Notes: generated from the letters alone by a model not told the origin. Positions 24,131 through 33,108 are shown, counted from the first letter of the stretch. The stretch is 58,693 nucleotides of DNA from an uncultured Eubacterium sp. (GCA_934322085.1 CAKRGF010000016.1:1-58693), one strand, 5' to 3'. Numbers and translations: made by a program.

Positions 24131-26266
24131 TTACACTGATACCTTTTTCACCTTGCTCCATTTTCCATAATAAACTAGCCCTTTTTTCTTTTGTATACAA
24201 CGGATTCGTATATAATATTTCTTCTTTTTTCTCACGTTCCGTATCGTATATGCAGTTTTTCTTACCTTCTTTTTATGAGCCTTTTTAAACGATGCATTTA
24301 CACTCCACTGAACCTGATAAGAAACACCTTTCTTTTTCTTCCAGACTAATCGTATCTTGCTATTACATCTCTTGCATTTTAAAAACGTGGTTCGCGGAAC
24401 TGTAAGAGCTTTTATCTTAGATGTTTTGGATACCATTTGTGTAATCATAAAAGTTGTCATTTGTTTGGGCTGCGTATTCGTTTTATTATTTTCCTTGGAA
24501 GTATTTTTATCCGGAGACAATGGATTGACCGTTGGAGTTACTGCTGGCATAGTTGTAGGCGTTGGTACCAAAGTAGGTTTGGGTGTTACCTTAATATGTG
24601 CTTTTAAATAGATTCGACCTTCCTCATCCTGCTCAAAACTACTCCAATCATAATTATCCGAATCACACGGTGAAAAAAGTACCGAATACCATCCCGATTG
24701 ATTCACAATCTCTTTCGGATTCTGCCACATAACTGTTCCAGCATCAGCAGGTTCGATAGACAAAGCACAGCCAGAAACAGCCATCCCTTCTTCTCTTTCT
24801 CCTGCCTTTACGTCAGGCACTTTCCCTTTTAACGGTCGAACATGAATCGGAATTGAACAAGTAATGGTATGTGTATTTTCATCATAACCAGCCACCTTAC
24901 TCCAATCATACCGCTCTGTATCCACTGGTCTAAACACAACATTTACTCCTTTGTTTTTAACACACGGACACACTTTCTCGTCTTCCCACGAAAAAGTACC
25001 ATAACTATTTTTTACAAAACTTAATGTAGACTGAGATAAATTTTCCCCATAATTTAAATCAGAACAAGATGGCCATTCAAATTCTCCCATGACTTTTGGT
25101 AACGTTGTTACTAAAATCGGAAACTCAACAATTTCATATCCTTTAATATCAGGAATAAAAACCATTGTATACTCGCATTCTCCTAATTTTAAAGTCTGTG
25201 AATCGTCTTTCCATTCCCATTTGCCATTAAGTGTCTCTCCGGTCTCTGGGTTCCTGCACTTTCCTCCCATATAATGAATTTGATTTAAACATTGTCCATA
25301 TGTACCCTGATTGCGAATAACCGGAGGTTCTATCAATTCTGGTCTGACTGATAAAATTTCAACAACCACAACTTCTTCCACCGAATCAAAATTTGTATCA
25401 TATGGCTTAAATACACCCTTTATTTCATGCTTTCCGGCATCATATTCTTTGGCCGCTTCTGTAAATGAAAATTCTCCCTTTACCTCCTCCCCGGTTATTG
25501 GGCTGATATATGTTAACTCTGGATGTATCATTTTTAAATTCTGACCAACCGAAATTTGTATCTCCTTTTTATCCTGTCTTTTCGGCACGACCGAATTTAC
25601 CGTTACCTTTCCACTTTTTTCAAAATACATCGGATCATATGTCAGTGGATTTTCCGGCTCAAATACAATATCGTGGCTGCTTACCCCTGCTTGTGGAATC
25701 AAGTCATCCTTAACAAATTTCCACGTCCCGGGAATCGGCATAGACCAATGTATTCGATCTTCCGTAATCACCGCTTCACTCAGCTTCTGTCCATAAGATA
25801 TGTTTTTTGTCTCCAAACAGGCTGAATTATTATTTTTGTTCACCAAATAGGATTTTTTAATAAAACGTCCATACAATATCTGTACTTTTCCAGAACCATA
25901 CAAAACTCCTTCCGAATTTTCCAGATCTACCGTGCCTCCACGAATTTGAAGTGTCCCATTCAGCTGAAGCCCCTTTTTCCCAATTGTCAGCTTAATATTA
26001 TCCGGCACTACAAGTGTAGTATTTTCTCGAATCAAATCATACTTTATCATGTCAGGAAAATCATAGTGCACATCACGTTCCAAAACAATTGTTCCACCAT
26101 GCACATAACAACTTTGAAGCGCCTCATCTAAACTTTCTGTATAACGTCCCTGCTGCCCACTCGGTACATAATAAATCGAACCAGATGAGGCAGCCTTTAT
26201 TACCTCTTTAGGCATACCGCCAAGTACAAATGAAAAAACAAGTAACCATGCTATTATTTTATTCAT
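24131..26266 (-). CDS. Secreted surface protein with repeated beta modules
   Basis: I do not recognise a characterised family. The 711-residue protein starts with a signal peptide (NKIIAWLLVFSFVLGGMPKEVIKAA) and a short right-handed beta-helix-like stretch (IVLERDV, TTLVVPDNIKLTIGKKGLQLNGTLQIRGGTVD). Four or more modules follow of the type GxxLxxPxVxxxxxGTFxW... FxPxDxxxYDW (for example GTFSWEDE with VFRPVDTERYDW, GTVMWQNP with LFSPCDSDNYDW), as in bacterial MBG/YDG-type repeats. A Pro/Thr linker (KPTLVPTPTTMPAVTPT) leads to a very basic fibronectin III-like C-terminus. No sortase or lipid anchor is seen; the Lys-rich end may hold it to the cell wall. GGAGG lies 8 nt before ATG 26266. Confidence 0.7.
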   Translation of the reverse strand: MNKIIAWLLVFSFVLGGMPKEVIKAASSGSIYYVPSGQQGRYTESLDEALQSCYVHGGTIVLERDVHYDFPDMIKYDLIRENTTLVVPDNIKLTIGKKGLQLNGTLQIRGGTVDLENSEGVLYGSGKVQILYGRFIKKSYLVNKNNNSACLETKNISYGQKLSEAVITEDRIHWSMPIPGTWKFVKDDLIPQAGVSSHDIVFEPENPLTYDPMYFEKSGKVTVNSVVPKRQDKKEIQISVGQNLKMIHPELTYISPITGEEVKGEFSFTEAAKEYDAGKHEIKGVFKPYDTNFDSVEEVVVVEILSVRPELIEPPVIRNQGTYGQCLNQIHYMGGKCRNPETGETLNGKWEWKDDSQTLKLGECEYTMVFIPDIKGYEIVEFPILVTTLPKVMGEFEWPSCSDLNYGENLSQSTLSFVKNSYGTFSWEDEKVCPCVKNKGVNVVFRPVDTERYDWSKVAGYDENTHTITCSIPIHVRPLKGKVPDVKAGEREEGMAVSGCALSIEPADAGTVMWQNPKEIVNQSGWYSVLFSPCDSDNYDWSSFEQDEEGRIYLKAHIKVTPKPTLVPTPTTMPAVTPTVNPLSPDKNTSKENNKTNTQPKQMTTFMITQMVSKTSKIKALTVPRTTFLKCKRCNSKIRLVWKKKKGVSYQVQWSVNASFKKAHKKKVRKTAYTIRNVRKKKKYYIRIRCIQKKKGLVYYGKWSKVKKVSV

Positions 26267-26375
26267 AGACAATCCTCCCTATCTTGTCCTAACGTATCAA
26301 AAATAGTTGCAATCATTTATCAGATAAATAGATAAATTGAATTTTAGATTCATCGGGTAGAAAATCCGATGCCTC

Positions 26376-26423
26376 AAAAAAAGCAAAAGCAGTGTTTCCC
26401 CTGCGCATGAGAAACACTGCTTT
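26376..26423 (-). terminator. Terminator of the NlpC/P60 gene
   Basis: On the minus strand AAAAGCAGTGTTTC pairs with GAAACACTGCTTTT and is followed by GCTTTTTTTG. The rest of the 26.27-26.49 kb gap holds a small CATCGG hairpin and an 18-bp perfect palindrome (26429-26446) but no gene. Confidence 0.85.
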
Positions 26424-26494
26424 TAGCCGTTCCTTTCGAAAGGAACCTTATTGTATCACATGATATTTTTTCCGTCAATCACTTTTTTAAAAAA

Positions 26495-27949
26495 TTATGG
26501 GCGTACAACGACTGGAATTTCGCTCTTTTTGAAAGTTCCGCGGTCTCTTATCACAACATTATTATAAGTCGAACTGCTCTCCATAGTCTTGCCATTACCA
26601 ATATAAATTGCGATGTGATAGATTCTTTTATACCGCCCGTTCTTTTTCGCCTTTGAACCACCAAAGCAAACCAAATCTCCCGGTCTCATTTTCTTTTCGG
26701 AATATGTCTTCTTTGCCTTAATGCGCTTTCCTTTTCTCACATAATAATGGCCGATGTCCGCCGCCACCGGCGCCCAGCTTGTTTTGCAGACAAGATATCT
26801 TCCTACTGCACGATAGGTGCGATACACAAAGGAAGAACAATCATAATAGTTTTTATCCATACGCCTTGCCTGACTGTACTTTTTCTTTCCTATCTGTTTG
26901 TAACCATACCGCATCGCCCGGACAGCTGTTTTTGTACTTACTGCCAGATAATAATTTACAGTTTTTCCATCCACCTCACAGGAAATTACAGCACTTCCAT
27001 ATTTTTTCGTTGTCACCTTTCCCGAAGCCGTCACAACGGCAACTTTAACATCTGACGAACGAAAAACCGGACGGCTTGCGGCATTTAACCCGGTTACTTT
27101 GACCGTCAGCTTTTTCTTTTTCTGATAAAATCCATACGCCTTCTTTACTTTCGGATTTGTTACCGTAATCACACATTCTGTCTGAACACCATCAACCTGT
27201 GCCACTACAGTAGTAGAACCAACTTTTTTCGCCTTAACTACAACTCCAAACTGATTATAAGAAACAATCGAAACAATCGAGGTATCCCTTGTCTGGTAAA
27301 CAACCGGATTTCCTGCCGCCGACTCTAACAAAAGTGTTGTGCGGCAGCCTTTCGCTAAATTCTGCTTTTGAATCGTAAACTTTGGCTGCAAAATCTGAAC
27401 CCAGAGTACAAATGAGTACACACCACCATACGAATCCGTAACTGTAACAGCAAACTCCGCCCATCCTGCGCTAACCGGCGTAATAATTCCCTCCTGTGTA
27501 ACAGAAGCTACTGCCGGCGTCTTTGACTGCCACACAGACGTCATCGACTCAAACTGCGGTATCGACAGCTGAAAAGAACCACCACCTAAAAGATGTGCCG
27601 CAAAAGACTGTCGATTGAAGGTCAAAGTCGAAAGAATTTCATTTTTCTTTACCTCAATTTCTGCATAATCCAGTGTTTCCGTCTCCGTTTTTACAGAAAT
27701 TGTGACCGTACCTGCACCAACTGCTGTAACAACTTTATCTGGCGATACTTCAATCACATGCTCTTTGCTTAAAATCACTTCCCCTTCCGGTAAATCTGCA
27801 AGGGTAATTTTCTGCCCTAAGTAAAGGCAAATCTTTTCTATCTTTTTTGATGTTTCTTTTGCCTGCACATAATTTGTCTGATTCACTCCGGCAAATACCA
27901 GTACAAACAGAATAAACAGCAGTGCAAAATACCTTGTTTTTCTTTGCAT
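26495..27949 (-). CDS. Secreted NlpC/P60 peptidoglycan hydrolase with Ig-like domains
   Basis: An exported cysteine peptidase, probably cutting peptide stems in peptidoglycan. The start at 27949 (MQRKTRYFALLFILFVLVFAG, GGAAGG 9 nt upstream) begins a signal peptide; the longer reading frame adds 29 unlikely residues. Three BIG_2-like beta modules follow (VTAVGAGTVTISVKT; ITPVSAGWAEFAVTV; VKAKKVGSTTVVAQV; KVTTKKYGSAVISCEV). The last 120 residues form the NlpC/P60 domain: YDCSSFVYRTYRA holds the catalytic Cys and HIAIYIGNGKTMES the His. It is a monocistronic gene with its own terminator. Confidence 0.87.
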   Translation of the reverse strand: MQRKTRYFALLFILFVLVFAGVNQTNYVQAKETSKKIEKICLYLGQKITLADLPEGEVILSKEHVIEVSPDKVVTAVGAGTVTISVKTETETLDYAEIEVKKNEILSTLTFNRQSFAAHLLGGGSFQLSIPQFESMTSVWQSKTPAVASVTQEGIITPVSAGWAEFAVTVTDSYGGVYSFVLWVQILQPKFTIQKQNLAKGCRTTLLLESAAGNPVVYQTRDTSIVSIVSYNQFGVVVKAKKVGSTTVVAQVDGVQTECVITVTNPKVKKAYGFYQKKKKLTVKVTGLNAASRPVFRSSDVKVAVVTASGKVTTKKYGSAVISCEVDGKTVNYYLAVSTKTAVRAMRYGYKQIGKKKYSQARRMDKNYYDCSSFVYRTYRAVGRYLVCKTSWAPVAADIGHYYVRKGKRIKAKKTYSEKKMRPGDLVCFGGSKAKKNGRYKRIYHIAIYIGNGKTMESSSTYNNVVIRDRGTFKKSEIPVVVRP

Positions 27950-28082
27950 TTCCTCATACCTTCCATCGTTAGTTTTCAACATTTTTTGTCTGAAATGAAT
28001 TAACATAATAATAAAGACTACACGATAGCAGACCATTCTCTGTCATCGTGCAGTCCTACTATAAAACCACACTGTGTCATTT

Positions 28083-29366
28083 TTATTTCACTTCAATTTT
28101 TTCTTTGCCGCCCATATATGGCTGCAACGCTTTCGGAATCTTAACCGAACCATCTTCACATAAGTTGTTTTCTAAGAATGCAATCAACATACGTGGTGGT
28201 GCAACAACCGTATTATTTAGGGTGTGGGCAAAATATTTGCCACCTTCACCAACAACGCGGATCTTCAGACGGCGCGCCTGTGCATCTCCTAAATTCGAGC
28301 AGCTGCCAACCTCAAAATATTTCTTCTGACGTGGAGACCATGCCTCTACATCAATTGATTTTACCTTCAAATCTGCCAAATCACCAGAACAGCACTCTAA
28401 TGTACGAACTGGAATATCCAGTGTACGGAACAAATCAACAGTGTTCTGCCATAATTTATCAAACCACATTTTACTGTCTTCTGGTTTGCAGACAACAATC
28501 ATCTCCTGTTTTTCAAACTGATGGATTCGATAAACACCGCGCTCCTCAATTCCGTGAGCACCTTTTTCCTTACGGAAACATGGAGAATAACTGGTCAAAG
28601 TTTTTGGAAGCTGCTCCTCTGGAATAATTTTATCAATGAACTTACCAATCATCGAATGTTCACTTGTGCCAATCAGATACAAATCCTCACCTTCGATTTT
28701 GTACATCATTGCATCCATCTCATCAAATGACATAACACCTGTTACAACATTTGAACGAATCATGAATGGAGGTACACAGTAGGTAAATCCACGGTCAATC
28801 ATAAAATCTCTCGCATAGGAAATAACTGCTGAATGAAGTCTTGCAATATCTCCCATCAGATAATAGAATCCATTTCCGGCTACCTCACGCGCAGAATCCA
28901 AATCCAGTCCATCAAACGATTCCATAATCTGTGCATGATATGGGATTTCAAAATCAGGAACAACCGGCTCACCAAACTTCTCAATTTCCACATTTTCAGT
29001 ATCATTTTTACCAATTGGAACACTCGGGTCAATGATGTTTGGAATTACCATCATGCGCTTATTCAGTTCTTCTGCAATTTCTGCCTCTCTCGCTTCTAAA
29101 TCGGAAAGTTCTTTGGCATAACCGGCAACCTCTGCTTTCACTGCCTCTGCTTCTTCTTTCTTGCCCTGGCCCATCAGCGCACCAATCATCTTTGAATTTT
29201 TCTTACGAAGAGCACGAAGGTCATCCGCTTTCTGCTGTGTCTCGCGGCGCTCTTTGTCGAGTGCAATTACTTCATCCACGAGTGGCAGCTTGTGCTCCTG
29301 AAATTTATTTTTAATGTTTTGTTTTACAACATCAGGATTTTCTCTTACAAATTTGATATCTAACAT
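28083..29366 (-). CDS. serS: Seryl-tRNA synthetase
   Basis: It charges tRNA-Ser (class II synthetase). The 427 residues comprise the N-terminal coiled-coil arm (MLDIKFVRENPDVVKQNIKNK to EIAEELNKRMM) and the catalytic core with FYYLMGDIARLHSAVI, TSEHSMIGKF, FRKEKGAHGIEERGVYRIHQFEKQE (motif 2) and NNTVVAPPRMLIAFLENN (motif 3, where family consensus has NGTxxAxxRxxxAxxEN). GGAAG lies 9 nt before the ATG. I see no T-box leader in the short upstream gap. Confidence 0.97.
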   Translation of the reverse strand: MLDIKFVRENPDVVKQNIKNKFQEHKLPLVDEVIALDKERRETQQKADDLRALRKKNSKMIGALMGQGKKEEAEAVKAEVAGYAKELSDLEAREAEIAEELNKRMMVIPNIIDPSVPIGKNDTENVEIEKFGEPVVPDFEIPYHAQIMESFDGLDLDSAREVAGNGFYYLMGDIARLHSAVISYARDFMIDRGFTYCVPPFMIRSNVVTGVMSFDEMDAMMYKIEGEDLYLIGTSEHSMIGKFIDKIIPEEQLPKTLTSYSPCFRKEKGAHGIEERGVYRIHQFEKQEMIVVCKPEDSKMWFDKLWQNTVDLFRTLDIPVRTLECCSGDLADLKVKSIDVEAWSPRQKKYFEVGSCSNLGDAQARRLKIRVVGEGGKYFAHTLNNTVVAPPRMLIAFLENNLCEDGSVKIPKALQPYMGGKEKIEVK

Positions 29367-29431
29367 AATTTTCTTCCTTCCATGTCTTACTCACCGGTCA
29401 TCCTGCCCTGCCGGTATTTTTCTACGGAAAA

Positions 29432-30262
29432 TTATACACCACTTTTTTCTTCCTTGCAATGCTTTTCCACCCATTTTCCGCGCACTAATACAATTCCAAC
29501 CGGCAGCAAAATCAAACTAATTAACTGCGAGGTGGAAAAAATACTGATACTTCCTCTTATTTTATCACCACGAAGCATCTCTAACAAAAATCTGGCAATG
29601 GAATAATAAATCAAATAAATTCCCATCAGCCGTCCATTTCGTAAATCCTTTTTCCTCATAAGGTAAAATAAAATACCACACAAAATAAAATTCATAAGCG
29701 CCTCTAAAAGCTGCACCGGAAAACGCGGCACCTGACTTAACTGCGGGACAGCCTCATTATACGGAAACTGTACAGCAAAGGGGCCATGGTATTCAATGCC
29801 ATAACAACACCCAGAACAAAAGCAGCCGATTCTTCCAATACCGTGAACAAATGGAATCAGTGGTGCAAACACATCCATATACGGGACATAGGACAAATGA
29901 TACTGCTTACAGTAACAAAAAATCCCAAAAAAGGCACCAATCAGACCGCCATAAAAAACAAGACCGCCAAACAGATAATTCATTATAAACAATAGTGTCT
30001 GCATAAAATTTTTATCGAAGCCAGCCGCAACTGCATCCCATTTCTGTATCAGGCTCGGAAGTCTTGTCAAACAATACACCAGTTTAGAGCCGATAAGAAT
30101 ACCAATCGCCGCATAAATAGCACCGTATAAAACATCTTCTTTGGCTAGACCATAGCGCCCTGCTATTTTTCTCGCTATTATAATGGCAGCAAAAAATCCA
30201 ATTAAAAAAATCGTGCTATAAGTTGGAATATCTACAAAGCCTAAATGAATTGATGGAAACAT
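29432..30262 (-). CDS. lgt: Prolipoprotein diacylglyceryl transferase
   Basis: A polytopic membrane enzyme that transfers diacylglycerol to the lipobox cysteine of prolipoproteins. The 276-residue protein has at least six hydrophobic segments, the Lgt signature HGIGRIGCFCSGCCYG with the essential Arg, and the conserved GGLVFYGGLIGAFFG and PVQLLEALMNF. AGGAGG precedes the ATG by 4-5 nt. A lipoprotein substrate is encoded nearby (33.0 kb). Confidence 0.95.
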   Translation of the reverse strand: MFPSIHLGFVDIPTYSTIFLIGFFAAIIIARKIAGRYGLAKEDVLYGAIYAAIGILIGSKLVYCLTRLPSLIQKWDAVAAGFDKNFMQTLLFIMNYLFGGLVFYGGLIGAFFGIFCYCKQYHLSYVPYMDVFAPLIPFVHGIGRIGCFCSGCCYGIEYHGPFAVQFPYNEAVPQLSQVPRFPVQLLEALMNFILCGILFYLMRKKDLRNGRLMGIYLIYYSIARFLLEMLRGDKIRGSISIFSTSQLISLILLPVGIVLVRGKWVEKHCKEEKSGV

Positions 30263-30276
30263 TTTCTCCTCCTTAG

Positions 30277-30306
30277 AAAAAAGGCTGCTGCCTAAGCAGC
30301 AACCTT
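30277..30306 (-). terminator. Terminator between the DUF4190-like gene and lgt
   Basis: Minus-strand AAGG-T-TGCTGC pairs with GCAGCA-G-CCTT and runs into six T. It falls between the two genes, so lgt is probably transcribed separately or by read-through. Confidence 0.8.
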
Positions 30307-30328
30307 CTTTATTTTGGTATATGTTCTC

Positions 30329-30733
30329 TTAGTTGTAAGAATCTGCCAAGTCGTTCAATGCATCGCTTAAGTCATTTAAACTATCTGCTGCATCATTGAC
30401 ATCACTGCTTACTAAGCAGGAACCACCAACACATCCATAACAAGTATAACTTGTACTTGTGCTGCTAGATTCTACAGCACCGCAGATTGAACATCCTACT
30501 GCAAAAATAACAGCGAAGATAATACCAATCAAACCACAGACAAAACCAGCCTGACCTTTTGTGCCTCCTGTCTGTTTTTTGGCATTAATACCGAGTATAA
30601 CTGCTACGACACCTAAAATCAAAGCAATTGCGGCACCAATTACACCAAAGGTAATTCCTCCGATGACAGCGATTACCAGACTCACAATACCAAGAATGGT
30701 AGAAGCTGTTGCTGCTCCATTTTTCTGTTCCAT
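30329..30733 (-). CDS. Small membrane protein, DUF4190-like
   Basis: A 134-residue protein with three hydrophobic, Gly/Ile/Ala-rich segments (ASTILGIVSLVIAVIGGITFG, VIGAAIALILGVVAVILGI, AGFVCGLIGIIFAVIFAVGCSICGA) and a Lys/Gly loop (NAKKQTGGTKGQ), typical of DUF4190-type proteins. After the membrane part comes a Cys/Ser-rich stretch (YTCYGCVGGSC) and an acidic amphipathic tail (DAADSLNDLSDALNDLADS). That tail resembles the DD/VDD repeats of the lipoprotein at 33.0 kb. AGGAGG lies just before the ATG. The function is unknown. Confidence 0.7.
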   Translation of the reverse strand: MEQKNGAATASTILGIVSLVIAVIGGITFGVIGAAIALILGVVAVILGINAKKQTGGTKGQAGFVCGLIGIIFAVIFAVGCSICGAVESSSTSTSYTCYGCVGGSCLVSSDVNDAADSLNDLSDALNDLADSYN

Positions 30734-30846
30734 AAAAACATCCTCCTTTCTGATTTTTTTATCCCATAAAACTCCCTATAACATCTTATATTTTACCTTA
30801 CCAATATATACCAGTCAACAAAAACATTGACAAAAAAACCACCAAT

Positions 30847-30875
30847 TTGACATTTTTCTACATATCTGCTATTAT
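30847..30875 (+). promoter_or_regulatory. Promoter upstream of the symporter gene
   Basis: TTGACA (30847-30852), 17 bp, TATTAT (30870-30875). Transcription would begin near 30882, about 98 nt before the start codon. Confidence 0.7.
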
Positions 30876-30885
30876 TTTTTTTGAC

Positions 30886-30923
30886 AAAAGCGTCTCTTTC
30901 AAGGGGGCGCTTTTTATTTTTTT
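30886..30923 (+). terminator. Intrinsic terminator inside the symporter leader
   Basis: AAAAGCGTC pairs with GGCGCTTTT and is followed by TATTTTTTT. It lies between the promoter and the gene on the same strand, so it must be read through or regulated. It could be an attenuator, or mark a tiny separate transcript. Confidence 0.7.
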
Positions 30924-30979
30924 GGAGGTTTGCCGCACAGCAGACAGCCATATATTATATCGAATAGAGGAGGTTATTT

Positions 30980-32647
30980 ATGGAAACACTTGGAAACATT
31001 TTACAGACAGTAGACGATTTTGTATGGGGTCCTGCTATGCTTGTCCTTTTGGTAGGAACCGGCATTTTTCTTACCATCCGCACTCGTTTCCTAGGAATTC
31101 GCAATTTGGGATATGCACTAAAAAGTGGATTGGGAAAAGAGGCACGCACAACAAAGCGTGGGGAAGGTGACATTTCTCCTTTTTCAGCTTTAACAACGGC
31201 ACTTGCCGCAACAATCGGAACCGGAAACATTGTCGGTGTGGCAACTGCCATGGTAGCAGGTGGTCCGGGTGCTTTAGTCTGGATGTGGTTATCTGCTTTT
31301 TTCGGTCTTACATCAAAATTCAGTGAATGTATGCTTGCGATTAAATACCGCGAAGTAAATGCAGCCGGAGAAATGTCCGGCGGTCCGATGTACACAATGA
31401 AAAAGGCTTTTAAACACAAAAAATTCGGTGCCGTTTTAGGCTGGCTTTTCGCTTTGTTTGCCGTTATCGCCTCGTTTGGTATCGGAAATCTGACACAGGC
31501 AAACTCGATTTCTACCGCCATTGAAGATACATTTGGTGTTTCGACATGGATTGTTGGTATTGTAATTACCGTTCTCGCTTTGGTTATTATTGTCGGTGGA
31601 ATCAAATCAATTTCCAAAGTCTCTCAGGTTGTCGTTCCTTTGATGGCTGTCTTTTATATCATTGCCGGTCTAATTGTAATTGTTATTAACTGGCATAACC
31701 TGCCTGCCGGAGTCTCTATGATCTTCAAAATGGCATTCAGTCCCAAAGCAGTCGGCGGTGGTTTATGCGGAAGTATCACGGCTGCCATGATGAATGCCAT
31801 TCGTTTTGGTGTTGCACGCGGTGTATTTTCCAATGAAGCCGGTATGGGTTCAGCTGCTATTACTGCGGCCGCTGCCACAACCGATGCCCCAGTTCGCCAG
31901 GGGTATATTAATATGACCGGAACTTTCTGGGATACCATCATCGTCTGCACCGTTACCGGACTGTGTATTGCAAGTTCCGGTATGCTTGGACAGACTTCTT
32001 CCACACCGGCAGCAAGTGGTTCTTACGTGATGGAAAGCAGCTCTTTATGTTTAACTGCTAATGAAACAAGAACAAATTATACGGTAGATAAAGAAAAAAA
32101 TACCGCAGGTAATTTTATTTACACATTAACCGCAAAGGATGGAGAAAAAAAGGGCAGTCAGATTGTTTTAACACCAAAAGAAGATGCTCTTTCCTCCCTT
32201 ACTTTGACCGGCATCTATGAAGATGGTGACCACAACAAGTACACATTCAAAAAGGATGGAACGTATGAATACCACGAACTTTTAACAGGTGCCGCACTGA
32301 CAATTGCTTCTTTTGAAAGTGCACTGGGAACACCCGGCGGATGGCTTGTCTGCATCGGCATTGCCTTGTTTGCCTTCTCCACCATCCTCGGCTGGGAATA
32401 TCATGGAGAAAAAGCGTTTGAATACTTATTTAAATCACATAAATACAATATGATTTACCGCATTGTATTTTCCTTAATCGTATATGTAGGTGCTACTACA
32501 GCATTAAATATTGTATGGAACTTTTCGGACATTGCAAACGCCCTTATGGCAATTCCTAACTTAATCTGTCTTTTAGCTTTAAGCGGTGTAATTGCAAGAG
32601 ATATGCAGAAATTCCAGCAGACCATCAGGGCAGAAAAAGCAAAATAA
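30980..32647 (+). CDS. Alanine/glycine:sodium symporter (AGCS family) with extra loop domain
   Basis: A membrane carrier importing Ala or Gly with Na+. Family motifs are clear: GTGIFLTIRTRFLGIRNLGY, TTALAATIGTGNIVGVATAMVAGGPGALVWMWLSAFFG, GGPMYTMKKAF, FGVARGVFSNEAGMGSAAI and a final GWEYHGEKAFEYLF. Members usually have about 450-480 residues; this one has 555. The surplus is a hydrophilic block at about residues 340-433 (SSSLCLTANETRTNY to TGIYEDGDHNKYTFKKDGTYEYHE) inserted before GAALTIASFESALG, predicted on a loop between membrane helices and beta-rich. GGAGG lies 7 nt before the ATG. Confidence 0.92.
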   Translation: METLGNILQTVDDFVWGPAMLVLLVGTGIFLTIRTRFLGIRNLGYALKSGLGKEARTTKRGEGDISPFSALTTALAATIGTGNIVGVATAMVAGGPGALVWMWLSAFFGLTSKFSECMLAIKYREVNAAGEMSGGPMYTMKKAFKHKKFGAVLGWLFALFAVIASFGIGNLTQANSISTAIEDTFGVSTWIVGIVITVLALVIIVGGIKSISKVSQVVVPLMAVFYIIAGLIVIVINWHNLPAGVSMIFKMAFSPKAVGGGLCGSITAAMMNAIRFGVARGVFSNEAGMGSAAITAAAATTDAPVRQGYINMTGTFWDTIIVCTVTGLCIASSGMLGQTSSTPAASGSYVMESSSLCLTANETRTNYTVDKEKNTAGNFIYTLTAKDGEKKGSQIVLTPKEDALSSLTLTGIYEDGDHNKYTFKKDGTYEYHELLTGAALTIASFESALGTPGGWLVCIGIALFAFSTILGWEYHGEKAFEYLFKSHKYNMIYRIVFSLIVYVGATTALNIVWNFSDIANALMAIPNLICLLALSGVIARDMQKFQQTIRAEKAK

Positions 32648-32664
32648 ATTTTCCTATATTTATA

Positions 32665-32705
32665 GAAAAGAAGCAGTTTCGGATCATCCGTTGCTGCTTC
32701 TTTTT
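32665..32705. terminator. Bidirectional terminator between convergent genes
   Basis: GAAGCAG pairs with CTGCTTC around a partly paired loop; TTTTT follows on plus and an AAAAG run precedes it. It serves the symporter (plus) and the lipoprotein (minus). Confidence 0.75.
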
Positions 32706-32712
32706 CATCCCA

Positions 32713-33027
32713 TTATTGATTTTTGTCGTTTCCCGTCACATCATCAACGGCGTCATCCACACCGTCAATTACGTCGTTTACACCGTCAGCTGCGTCATCC
32801 ACGCCGTCTTTTACATCATCTGATAAATCGTTGTCATCGTTTTTGTTGTTATCCGTCGCATTTGGCGTTGCTGTGTTATCATTTTCATTTGTTGGTGTCT
32901 GTGTCGCTTCATTTGTTGTTTCCGGGGAAGCAGATGGGTCCGTTGCGCTGTTATTTTTATTGCCACATCCGGTTACCATAGCGGCCAAACAAACAACAAG
33001 CATTGCAAAAACTACTATTTTTTTCAT
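32713..33027 (-). CDS. Small acidic lipoprotein
   Basis: A 104-residue protein starting MKKIVVFAMLVVCLAAMVTGC with a lipobox VTGC. After the cysteine comes a Thr/Asn/Pro-rich linker (ATDPSASPETTNEATQTPTNEN). The C-terminal amphipathic segment repeats Asp-Asp-Ala/Val every 7-8 residues (VKDGVDDAADGVNDVIDGVDDAVDDV). This gives one negatively charged face per helix turn. The function is unknown. A start 19 codons earlier is possible in frame, but the ATG at 33027 begins a proper signal. The repeat suggests ion or cell wall binding, which is speculation. Confidence 0.75.
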   Translation of the reverse strand: MKKIVVFAMLVVCLAAMVTGCGNKNNSATDPSASPETTNEATQTPTNENDNTATPNATDNNKNDDNDLSDDVKDGVDDAADGVNDVIDGVDDAVDDVTGNDKNQ

Positions 33028-33108
33028 TGAAATATCCTCGCTTTCTACAAAAAAATCGTTTCTTACAATGCTATTGTGACCCATTTTATTGTTTTTATTC
33101 GTTTGTTT

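Noticed and set aside
26429..26446. Perfect 18-bp palindrome GTTCCTTTC-GAAAGGAAC
   Set aside because: Looks like a regulator site, but it sits between a terminator and the preceding stop, far from any promoter I can find, so I assign no function.
29367..29431. Possible T-box leaders before serS and proS
   Set aside because: The spaces are too short, and no specifier stem or antiterminator T-box sequence is seen.
32723..33079. Plus-strand frame opposite the acidic lipoprotein
   Set aside because: The Ser/Thr/Val-rich sequence is the mirror of the lipoprotein's Asp/Ala repeats; no ribosome site.
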